From Clostridia bacterium (GTDB lineage Bacteria > Bacillota > Clostridia > Oscillospirales > Butyricicoccaceae), in the NCBI GenBank assembly GCA_017547995.1, contig JAFYNW010000044.1, positions 1 to 7,821 of the forward strand: DNA of 7,821 bases. Reading direction: 5' to 3'. Positions 1-4,754 of the stretch are shown here, piece after piece. The notes beneath the pieces were generated by a model. It ran no database searches and was not told the origin of the DNA. It saw only the letters and a list, made by a program, of their open reading frames with translations. Position 1 is the stretch's first letter; each line of letters starts with the position of its first letter. Position numbers and translations under genes: made by a program.

Positions 1-1
1 A

Positions 2-634
2 GTTGCAGGCGACATGGATGCAATGGATTACAACTACTATGCATTCAATAAGAATGGTCTCCCATACCTCCGCTACGCAGTTCTTGAAGGTACAGTTCCA
101 ACAGGCGAAGAATCCAAGGGTTCTGCAATCGCTTCCACAACTATCACAACAGAATTCGAAGCAGATGGTGACAAGATCCAGAAGCTCGAAGTTACAAAGC
201 TCGACGGCACAGTTGTAACACTCGTTGCTCTTGAATCCTCTAACGCATTCAGCGGCAAGACAGGCAAGATGGTTGAATACGAAATCGGCACAAATGGTTA
301 CGCAACAGTTTCCGCTTGGACAACAGAAGATGGCACATATGACTATGTTGCAGACGGCCTTAAGTTTGTTGACGGCAATGAAGTAATGCTCATCTCCGGC
401 GGCTACAAGAAGGTTGCTGACGATGCTAAGATCTACTTCGTAGACTGCTACACATCCTCTGGTTCTCAGAAGATTATGGTTTCCGAAGGCGATGCACTTG
501 TAGAAGCTGCTGAAGACCTCAACGGCAACCTCGTAAACAACGTTCTCTACAAGGTAAACGGTGATGGCGAAATCGCTACAATCATTGTTGAAGTAGACGG
601 CGAAGTTATCTGGACATCCGTATACAACTACTAA
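2..634 (+). CDS. C-terminal part of a probable cell-surface protein (5' end outside window)
   Basis: The reading frame is open from the window edge to a TAA at 632-634 and gives the last 210 residues of a larger protein. The first ATG in frame, at 14, has no convincing ribosome binding site, so I treat the gene as 5'-truncated by the window. The protein is acidic, rich in Thr, Val, Gly and Asp, without membrane segments, and built of short beta-like stretches such as KLEVTKLDGTVVTLVA and IATIIVEVDGEVIWTSVYNY. This resembles C-terminal regions of S-layer or SLH-type exported proteins of Clostridia, but I recognise no named domain. Thr is nearly always ACA and Lys nearly always AAG, the same bias as in the ribosomal protein genes to the right, which suggests high expression. 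A terminator follows 18 nt after the stop. Surface location is inference. Confidence 0.8.
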   Translation, partial: VAGDMDAMDYNYYAFNKNGLPYLRYAVLEGTVPTGEESKGSAIASTTITTEFEADGDKIQKLEVTKLDGTVVTLVALESSNAFSGKTGKMVEYEIGTNGYATVSAWTTEDGTYDYVADGLKFVDGNEVMLISGGYKKVADDAKIYFVDCYTSSGSQKIMVSEGDALVEAAEDLNGNLVNNVLYKVNGDGEIATIIVEVDGEVIWTSVYNY

Positions 635-652
635 TTTCCAATTAGTTCAATA

Positions 653-682
653 GAAAAAGCACCCTTCGGGGTGCTTTTTCAT
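653..682 (+). terminator. Intrinsic terminator of the surface-protein gene
   Basis: A perfect 12-bp stem (653-664 with 669-680) is closed by a C(TTCG)G tetraloop. The 3' arm carries five T residues. It lies 18 nt after the stop codon of the upstream gene. The A-tract of the 5' arm means it could also act weakly in the other direction. Confidence 0.85.
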
Positions 683-743
683 TATCCTCCAAAGTTGCCA
701 ATGATTTTATCATACAGGACTTGCATTGTCAAGTCGATATTTT

Positions 744-793
744 GTAGGGTGCATTCACGAATGCACCGCGGGACGTTCGTGAACGTCCCCTAC
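744..793. repeat. Intergenic double palindrome (REP/BIME-like)
   Basis: Two adjacent perfect hairpins lie here: GGTGCATT (748-755) with AATGCACC (760-767), and GGGACGTTC (770-778) with GAACGTCCC (781-789). They are enclosed by GTAGGG (744-749) and CCCTAC (788-793), so the whole can fold as a three-way junction. The centres TTCACGAA and TTCGTGAA are related. Higher GC than the surroundings and no coding frame fit a dispersed intergenic element of the kind seen in many gut Clostridia. Its copy number in this genome cannot be seen here. Confidence 0.6.
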
Positions 794-803
794 GTAGTAT
801 TTT

Positions 804-842
804 GCAAACCGAAGGAGATTCTTCGGCTTTGCCTCAGAATGA
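804..842. repeat. Dispersed intergenic hairpin repeat (CTTCGG...CTCAGAATGACA type)
   Basis: CCGAAG (809-814) pairs with CTTCGG (821-826), and the stem is extended by GCAAA (804-808) with TTTGC (828-832) around a one-base bulge. It is followed by CCTCAGAATGACA, a tail I recall as common in intergenic repeats of clostridial genomes. It follows directly on the double palindrome and may belong to the same composite element. Confidence 0.45.
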
Positions 843-869
843 CATATTGGTGGAAGAAATCCACATAAC

Positions 870-897
870 AAAAGCCGTCCCGGAAAGGACGGCTTTT
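870..897 (-). terminator. Terminator of the diguanylate cyclase gene (potentially bidirectional)
   Basis: An 11-bp perfect stem (870-880 with 887-897) has a 6-nt loop, and both arms end in a run of four A or T. It lies 18 nt beyond the stop codon of the minus-strand gene and can also stop plus-strand transcription arriving from the left. Confidence 0.75.
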
Positions 898-915
898 AAC
901 GCGTTTTAAGCGGTT

Positions 916-2025
916 TTATTTATTTGTGTAATCACTTGCATATTTGACGATAACGCGGTTTCTGCCCGCCTGTTTTGCCTCGTAAAGCGCCATATCGGCC
1001 ATCGAGAACATAAAGGTTTCATCGACCAGCTCATTGGTCTTTGCAGGCACGTACGCAGTCGCACCGATAGAAACCGTCAGGTTATCAGATACTGATTTAT
1101 CACCTGCTTCAATCATGGCATTTTCAACGGCTCTGCGCAGCTTTTCAGCAAGATACGTCACTGTATCAAGGCTGTCAACCGAGGCGCAGACAGCGAATTC
1201 TTCGCCGCCGTATCTGAACACAATATCGGACTTTCTCGCAAAGACGTCCTGGATAATTCTGGAAACGTTTACAAGGGCGTTATCGCCCATATAGTGACCA
1301 AAAGCATCGTTGTATGCCTTGAAGAAATCGATGTCAATCATATAGAAAGCACAAATCTGTCTGTGTCGTTTACACAGCGCAAGCGTGCTTCGCGAACGTT
1401 CAAAACCACCCTTACGGTTGGCCGCAAGAGTCAGGTAATCGGTTCTCGTTTCCTCCGTCAGCTTGGTTATCATAGCAAGATAATTGACGTGGATGTGACG
1501 GGAGAACATATAGCCCATAGCGCAGATTACCAGGAGCGTGATGATGTAGCTCGTGCTTGGTCTGCCGACGGATGCGAGTATAAGATTCGACACTGTGAAG
1601 CTGCCGAAAATGAAACTCGCGCGTTTTTTCTCGGTCACAGGCAGCATCATGAAGCAGAGCAGCAGCATGGTCATATTGATAGGGAACGGTCTGACGAAGG
1701 AGTCAAAGACGATGAACGGCACTATGCCGATACACAGGATGCACCAGAAGGTTGTGCTGAAAATATCGACTGTGCGCTGTGGGAAATTGCCTTTTTTCAA
1801 CATCAGAGTCGAGCCAATCAGGAAAAGAACGGCGGCCGCGATGATGAAAACCGAGAACGGCATCAGGACGCTACCGTATTTTTCGAGGCATTCCTTATCG
1901 TTGGTGAACGCGATGAGCAGAATGGCTATCGAGATTATTCTAACTTTTTCAAGGCTGGATCTTTTGAGAAATCTACGGATTTCTTCCGGAACGGGGCTGC
2001 TGTTGTTATTAAAAAATGACTTCAT
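916..2025 (-). CDS. Membrane-anchored GGDEF diguanylate cyclase
   Basis: This gene encodes a predicted c-di-GMP synthase (2 GTP to c-di-GMP) of 369 residues. I chose the ATG at 2025 because AGAGGGGG (2032-2039) lies 6 nt upstream. An in-frame ATG at 2055 would add ten residues but has no visible ribosome binding site and sits near the promoter. Residues about 28-175 hold roughly five or six hydrophobic segments, likely an integral-membrane sensor of unknown ligand. A short linker leads to the GGDEF domain (about 195-360): the DIDFFKAYND metal/substrate motif (about 231-240), FGHYMGDNAL, the RKSD inhibitory I-site (264-267), five residues before GGEEF (273-277), and MADMALYEAKQAGRNR near the end. 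All key residues look intact, so I infer an active, product-inhibited enzyme. No EAL or PAS domain is seen. It is a single-gene unit, divergent from the repeat RNA. Confidence 0.93.
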   Translation of the reverse strand: MKSFFNNNSSPVPEEIRRFLKRSSLEKVRIISIAILLIAFTNDKECLEKYGSVLMPFSVFIIAAAVLFLIGSTLMLKKGNFPQRTVDIFSTTFWCILCIGIVPFIVFDSFVRPFPINMTMLLLCFMMLPVTEKKRASFIFGSFTVSNLILASVGRPSTSYIITLLVICAMGYMFSRHIHVNYLAMITKLTEETRTDYLTLAANRKGGFERSRSTLALCKRHRQICAFYMIDIDFFKAYNDAFGHYMGDNALVNVSRIIQDVFARKSDIVFRYGGEEFAVCASVDSLDTVTYLAEKLRRAVENAMIEAGDKSVSDNLTVSIGATAYVPAKTNELVDETFMFSMADMALYEAKQAGRNRVIVKYASDYTNK

Positions 2026-2060
2026 TCCAAGCCCCCTCTTTTGTATATAATACACTTTTT

Positions 2061-2089
2061 ATTATACCATATTCTGCCTTTTTTGTAAA
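2061..2089 (-). promoter_or_regulatory. Sigma-70-type promoter of the diguanylate cyclase gene
   Basis: Read on the minus strand: TTTACA (2084-2089), a 17-nt spacer, then TATAAT (2061-2066) preceded by TGG, giving an extended -10 look. It lies 36 nt upstream of the chosen start at 2025. The alternative start at 2055 would leave almost no leader, which supports the shorter protein. Confidence 0.75.
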
Positions 2090-2229
2090 TAGTGACGTCA
2101 TTTTTCTTTATAACCCTATTATATTGTATAATGTTTTTCGCCTTCATTCCATTTCAACAAAAGGACTATATAATCATTTGGTCAAAATAAACAAAATTAT
2201 GATTTTTCAAAAAAGTTTCTTGTTTACTA

Positions 2230-2258
2230 TTGACAAACGGCTGAAGAGGGTTTATAAT
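2230..2258 (+). promoter_or_regulatory. Consensus sigma-70-type promoter for the repeat RNA
   Basis: TTGACA (2230-2235), a 17-nt spacer and TATAAT (2253-2258) match the vegetative consensus at every position. Transcription would start near 2265. The upstream 140 nt, shared with the divergent diguanylate cyclase promoter, are very AT-rich, including an A/T-tract at 2205-2220 that could act as an UP element. No operator is recognisable. Confidence 0.85.
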
Positions 2259-2309
2259 AAAGCCAACATAAAACAAAACACAAAGTAAATTACAGAAAGG
2301 ATGATTCCG

Positions 2310-2393
2310 ATGAATGAAATTTCAATACTCTTCACTCAGAGTAATATCGGGGTCAGCGGTCTCTGTAAGTTCACCTACCAACCTATCGCTTAA
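2310..2393 (+). CDS. Possible 27-residue small protein or leader peptide
   Basis: AGAAAGG (2294-2300) precedes ATG 2310 by 9 nt. The frame reads MNEISILFTQSNIGVSG then LCKFTYQPIA and ends at TAA 2391-2393. An in-frame ATG at 2301 touches the ribosome binding site and is less likely. A second frame from ATG 2314 gives 49 codons ending at TAG 2461-2463, with the ribosome binding site 13 nt away; that is the main rival. The peptide has no signal sequence and matches no family I recognise. It is the only ORF of the transcript with a plausible start apart from a five-codon one at the end. It may be a small protein, a regulatory leader peptide, or chance. Confidence 0.35.
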   Translation: MNEISILFTQSNIGVSGLCKFTYQPIA

Positions 2394-2479
2394 TCTTTTA
2401 ATTTCAAACATTCACACAAGCTTATGTAAAGCTACACAACAATTTAAGATGTTACCTGGTTAGAAGTTTATCCGAACCG

Positions 2480-2528
2480 TAAAAACCTATATAAATCTCA
2501 TACCCTCCGCACTTTACATAGATTTTTA
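2480..2528 (+). other. Long hairpin with C-rich loop in the repeat RNA
   Basis: Positions 2480-2495 pair with 2513-2528 over 16 positions with two mismatches. The 17-nt loop contains ACCCTCCGC, the only C-rich stretch in an otherwise AU-rich RNA. C-rich loops of Firmicutes regulatory RNAs often pair with G-rich ribosome binding sites; that role here is inference. Confidence 0.5.
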
Positions 2529-2540
2529 CAGAGGTTAATT

Positions 2541-2637
2541 ACTCCGTTATATACAGAGTGATAGATGGACAAAATCTACAATTGAATATTTACAACTGAA
2601 TATCGACGTTATCTATATTCTTTGGACAAGAATAGAT
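2541..2637 (+). other. Three hairpins preceding the repeat array, two with GGA in the loop
   Basis: ACTCCGT (2541-2547) pairs with ACAGAGT (2553-2559) with one mismatch. TAGAT (2562-2566) pairs with ATCTA (2574-2578) around a GGACAAA loop. ATTCTT (2617-2622) pairs with AAGAAT (2628-2633) around a TGGAC loop, extended by ATCT (2611-2614) with AGAT (2634-2637) across a 2-nt bulge. GAGGTTAATTACTCC at 2531-2545 looks like a diverged copy of the array's GAGGTAAACTCC box. So this stretch may be a degenerate start of the array. Confidence 0.5.
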
Positions 2638-2654
2638 GTTAACACCAAATCTTA

Positions 2655-3390
2655 AAAGGAAGTACACTCCAACAAAAAAGTAAGTTTTTATTAGTTAGTT
2701 AAACTAAAGGATCAAATTTCAAAAAGGAAGTACACTCCAGCAAAGAATTAACTTTTACCGGCTTTATACAAACCGGCGGAACAAAATCTTAATTCGAGGT
2801 AAACTCCAACAAAGACTTAATCTTTTATTAGTTAATCTGAACTAAAGGACCAAATCTAAAAAGGAAGTACACTCCAGCATACTAAGAAACTTTACTGATT
2901 TTATATCAGCGGATCCAAATCTAAAAACGAGGTATACTCCAACAAAGAATTAACTTTTACTGATTTTATACAAATCAGAGGAACAAAATCTTTAAATGAG
3001 GTAAACTCCAACAATCCGGTAATTATTTATTAGTTTTTATAACTAAAGGACCAAATTCAAAAAGGAAGTACACTCCAGCAAAGAATTAACTTTTACTGGC
3101 TTTATACAAACCAGAGGAACAAAATCTTTAAACGAGGTAAACTCCAACAAACAATTGAGTTTTTATTAGTTAATTAAACTAAAGGACAAAAATCTTAAAA
3201 CGAGGTATACTCCAGCATACTAAGAAACTTTACTGATTCTTATATCAGCGGAAACAAATCTCAAAAAGGAAGTACACTCCAGCAAAGAATTAATTTTTAC
3301 TGATTTTATACAAATCAGAGGAACAAAATCTTTAAATGAGGTAAACTCCAACAAACAATTAAGTTTTATTAGTTATTAAACTAAAGGACA
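2655..3390 (+). repeat. Tandem array of 11 units of about 68 bp in a 5-unit higher-order repeat
   Basis: The box GARGTANACTCCARCA recurs with 14-nt cores starting at 2658, 2726, 2795, 2863, 2928, 2997, 3064, 3133, 3201, 3268 and 3337, so steps are 65-69 nt. After the box most units carry hairpin 1 (AAAG/CTTT or AAAC/GTTT; weak or poorly formed in some units), then hairpin 2, then an RGGA or CGGA motif and a CAAATC-like linker. Hairpin 2 has three classes. A is TTAGTT/AACTAA (units 1, 3, 6, 8, 11). B has a TTTATACAA loop with CTGAT, CCGG or CTGG stems (units 2, 5, 7, 10). C is CTGAT/ATCAG with a 5-6 nt loop (units 4, 9). The order ABACB-ABACB-A gives a super-period of 339-340 bp. Confidence 0.93.
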
Positions 3391-3424
3391 GATCTTTCTT
3401 TTAAAAATCAATAACTTTTTCATT

Positions 3425-3444
3425 ATTTGAAGTGGATGTCAAAT
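3425..3444 (+). other. Hairpin with AGTGGATG loop after the array
   Basis: ATTTGA (3425-3430) pairs perfectly with TCAAAT (3439-3444) around the loop AGTGGATG. A GGATG motif presented in a hairpin loop is the classical CsrA/RsmA target form; binding here is inference. Confidence 0.5.
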
Positions 3445-3483
3445 TAATCGAAAAATAAAACTAAATAATAAGAGGAAATTCCA

Positions 3484-3501
3484 ATGGAATCAATATTCTA
3501 A
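3484..3501 (+). CDS. Possible five-codon micro-ORF (MESIF) at the end of the repeat RNA
   Basis: AGAGGAAA (3471-3478) lies 5 nt before ATG 3484, and the frame reads M-E-S-I-F then TAA, which touches the terminator stem. The ATG also lies across the small hairpin ATTCC-AAT-GGAAT (3478-3490), which could hide it. It resembles the start of the 27-residue ORF (MNEISILF). It may be chance. Confidence 0.2.
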   Translation: MESIF

Positions 3502-3544
3502 AAACCCTTTAACGTTAGATATAATGTTAAAGGGTTTTATTTTG
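3501..3544 (+). terminator. Strong intrinsic terminator of the repeat RNA
   Basis: A perfect 13-bp stem pairs AAAACCCTTTAAC (3501-3513) with GTTAAAGGGTTTT (3526-3538), followed by ATTTTG. The 12-nt loop is AT-rich. It ends 34 nt before the opposing rplL terminator stem, so the two units are convergent. Confidence 0.88.
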
Positions 3545-3577
3545 TCCATTTTTATATATAAACCTGGCATGTGCAGG

Positions 3578-3610
3578 CATAAAAAAAGACACGTCTTTCG
3601 ACGTGTCTTT
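3578..3610 (-). terminator. Intrinsic terminator after rplL
   Basis: On the minus strand, AAAGACACGTC (3600-3610) pairs with GACGTGTCTTT (3585-3595) in a perfect 11-bp stem closed by a GAAA tetraloop. A run of seven U follows, counting the stem end. It starts 33 nt after the rplL stop codon and closes the ribosomal protein operon. Confidence 0.92.
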
Positions 3611-3642
3611 CTTCTATATTGAAATCTTTAATTAAGCAACAA

Positions 3643-4014
3643 TTACTTAACTTCAACTTCTGCGCCAGCTTCCTTGAGCTTAGCTTCGATGGAATCAGCT
3701 TCGTCCTTGGAAACGTTTTCCTTAACAGCCTTAGGAGCGTTGTCAACAACTTCCTTAGCTTCCTTGAGGCCGAGGCCTGTGAGTTCACGAACAACCTTGA
3801 TAACGCCGATCTTGTTAGCGCCTGCGGACTTAAGAACTACTGTGAATTCTGTCTTTTCTTCAGCTGCTGGAGCTGCTGCTGCAGCTGGGCCTGCTACTGC
3901 TACTGGTGTTGCGGATACGCCGAATTCTTCTTCGAGAGCCTTTACGAGTTCAGCGAGTTCGAGAACCTTGAGGTTCTTGATTTCTTCAATAAGCTTCATG
4001 ATATTTTCAGACAT
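3643..4014 (-). CDS. rplL: Large-subunit ribosomal protein L7/L12
   Basis: This 123-residue protein forms the mobile stalk of the large ribosomal subunit and recruits translational GTPases. The parts are in the usual order: an N-terminal dimerisation helix pair (about 1-35, MKLIEEIKNLKVLELAELVK), an Ala/Pro-rich hinge (about 36-52), and the globular C-terminal domain (about 53-123) with KIGVIKVVRELTGLGLKEAK and the VVDNAPKAVKENVSKDEA factor-binding helices. Length is normal. GGAGGA (4023-4028) sits 8 nt upstream of the ATG. It is the last gene of the rplJ-rplL unit, 40 nt after rplJ, and is followed directly by a terminator instead of rpoB. Confidence 0.98.
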   Translation of the reverse strand: MSENIMKLIEEIKNLKVLELAELVKALEEEFGVSATPVAVAGPAAAAAPAAEEKTEFTVVLKSAGANKIGVIKVVRELTGLGLKEAKEVVDNAPKAVKENVSKDEADSIEAKLKEAGAEVEVK

Positions 4015-4054
4015 TTTAATAATCCTCCGTATAAATTAAATAAGTGGTGCTGAA

Positions 4055-4591
4055 TTATTCAGCTGCTGCTTCTGCAGCTACTGGAGCAGCTTCGCCTGCT
4101 TCCATCTTGTTCTTGATTTCGTTAAGAGCGATACAAAGCTTTGTAATAGGTGTATTGAAGCCATAGAGAACTGTAGCAACAAGTGTTTCCTTGTTTGGAA
4201 GTTCTGCGATAGCATTGATCTCGGATTCAGGAACTACCTTACCTTCGAGAACGCCTACCTTAACCTTGAAAGTCTTGCTTGTCTTTGCATACTTGCAAAG
4301 GATTCTTGCTGGAGCAATTGGATCTTCTGCGCTGATTGCGAGAGCAGTTGTACCGTTGAGGTGCTCACCAAGAGCTTCGAAACCGATTTCGTTAGCAGCA
4401 AAGCGAACGAGTGTGTTCTTTACAACTGTGTATTCAACACCTGCTTCTCTGAGTTCCTTACGGAGCTTAGTATCGTCAGCAACATTGATACCCTTATAGT
4501 CTACAAGCACGCAGGATGCTGCATTAGCCATCTTTTCCTTAAGCTCAGCAACGATCTGCTTCTTGCTTTCCAATACTTTTGCGTTAGGCAC
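4055..4591 (-). CDS. rplJ: Large-subunit ribosomal protein L10
   Basis: L10 anchors the L7/L12 dimers to 23S rRNA at the stalk base and, in many bacteria, represses its own operon. I chose the GTG at 4591 (MPNAKVLESKKQIVAELKEK), a typical L10 start, because GGAGGT (4599-4604) lies 7 nt upstream. A GTG at 4600 would overlap that site and add only MKT. The 178-residue protein has the rRNA-binding domain with YKGINVADDTKLRKELREAG and VVKNTLVRFAA (about 60-70), then the C-terminal L7/L12-binding helix. It ends in an Ala/Glu-rich tail (EAGEAAPVAAEAAAE), slightly longer than in Bacillus. It has its own promoter and leader. Confidence 0.97.
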   Translation of the reverse strand: MPNAKVLESKKQIVAELKEKMANAASCVLVDYKGINVADDTKLRKELREAGVEYTVVKNTLVRFAANEIGFEALGEHLNGTTALAISAEDPIAPARILCKYAKTSKTFKVKVGVLEGKVVPESEINAIAELPNKETLVATVLYGFNTPITKLCIALNEIKNKMEAGEAAPVAAEAAAE

Positions 4592-4611
4592 TGTTTTCAC
4601 CTCCGTTGAAA

Positions 4612-4748
4612 ATAAAAAAATCTGCCGCTTACATAGACGGGCAGAACGAAAGGATCATATATAAAAAAGTTAATTTCTAAATGATACTTTCCTCGTCCGG
4701 ACGGCCACACCGTTTACGACTTACGTCTCCGAATGTCTATGGATTAGC
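4612..4748 (-). promoter_or_regulatory. Probable L10 leader (autoregulatory rplJ-rplL 5' UTR)
   Basis: Between the rplJ promoter and gene lies a structured untranslated leader of about 140 nt. On the minus strand it holds GTAAGTCGTAAACGGTG, the hairpin ACGG-TGTGG-CCGT, the palindrome CGTCCGGACG, and then a hairpin with a U-run just before the ribosome binding site. Position, length and a terminal attenuator match the L10 leader family of Firmicutes, in which L10-(L12)4 binds the leader to reduce expression. The call rests on layout and partial motif resemblance, not on an alignment. Confidence 0.65.
4613..4644 (-). terminator. Attenuator hairpin in the rplJ leader
   Basis: On the minus strand CTGCC (4640-4644) pairs with GGCAG (4622-4626), followed by ATTTTTTTATTTTC. 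It stands directly upstream of the rplJ ribosome binding site, so it would cut transcription before the gene unless an alternative fold forms. It is likely the output element of the L10 leader. Confidence 0.7.
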
Positions 4749-4754
4749 TTGAAT

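Larger units (their letters stand above)
2265..3540 (+). ncRNA. Candidate long structured RNA with 11 tandem hairpin units (unrecognised family)
   Basis: A perfect-consensus promoter just upstream and a strong intrinsic terminator at the end define a transcript of about 1.28 kb. Neither strand has a long ORF across 2400-3500, and stop codons recur in every unit, so most of the RNA is noncoding. Its layout is: AT-rich leader, ribosome binding site with a possible 27-codon ORF, a hairpin-rich stretch (2420-2640), 11 tandem units of about 68 nt (2655-3390), a 3' tail with a GGA-loop hairpin and a five-codon ORF, then the terminator. Stem bases in the units change in compensating pairs (see findings). 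It resembles no family I can name; the layout does not suggest GOLLD, ROOL, OLE or HEARO. Function is unknown. Candidates are a protein- or sRNA-titrating RNA, or an unusual 3' UTR of a small-protein mRNA. The start coordinate is estimated from the promoter. Confidence 0.6.

Noticed and set aside
671..868. 65-codon plus-strand ORF
   Set aside because: It begins within the terminator hairpin and runs through the intergenic palindromes.
1034..2050. Plus-strand ORFs of 86, 241 and 165 codons
   Set aside because: They lie antisense to the clear diguanylate cyclase gene and have no recognisable protein features.
2053..2055. ATG at 2055 as diguanylate cyclase start
   Set aside because: It has no ribosome binding site and lies only about 6 nt from the -10 box. 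ATG 2025 has AGAGGGGG at good spacing.
2016..2288. 90-codon plus-strand ORF over the promoter region
   Set aside because: It lacks a ribosome binding site, is made of AT-rich low-complexity sequence, and spans both divergent promoters.
2655..3390. CRISPR array
   Set aside because: The box repeats are diverged, and the stretches between them are also related to each other and form class-specific hairpins. Real spacers would be unrelated. No cas gene is in the window.
2655..3390. Replication-origin or partition iterons
   Set aside because: Compensatory changes in stems, a promoter in front and a terminator behind fit an RNA better. No replication or partition gene is nearby.
2265..3540. Type III toxin-antitoxin system (ToxIN/CptIN/TenpIN), whose antitoxin is a repeat RNA
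   Set aside because: The unit length (about 68 nt), the two-hairpin layout and the number of units do not fit. No toxin ORF follows the terminator; the next gene is rplL on the other strand.
3619..4053. Plus-strand ORF of 144 codons
   Set aside because: It is antisense to rplL, and its Cys/Trp-rich stretch is just the complement of the Ala-rich hinge.
4598..4600. GTG at 4600 as rplJ start
   Set aside because: It overlaps the GGAGGTG ribosome binding site. GTG 4591 has correct spacing and gives the typical MPNAKVL start.
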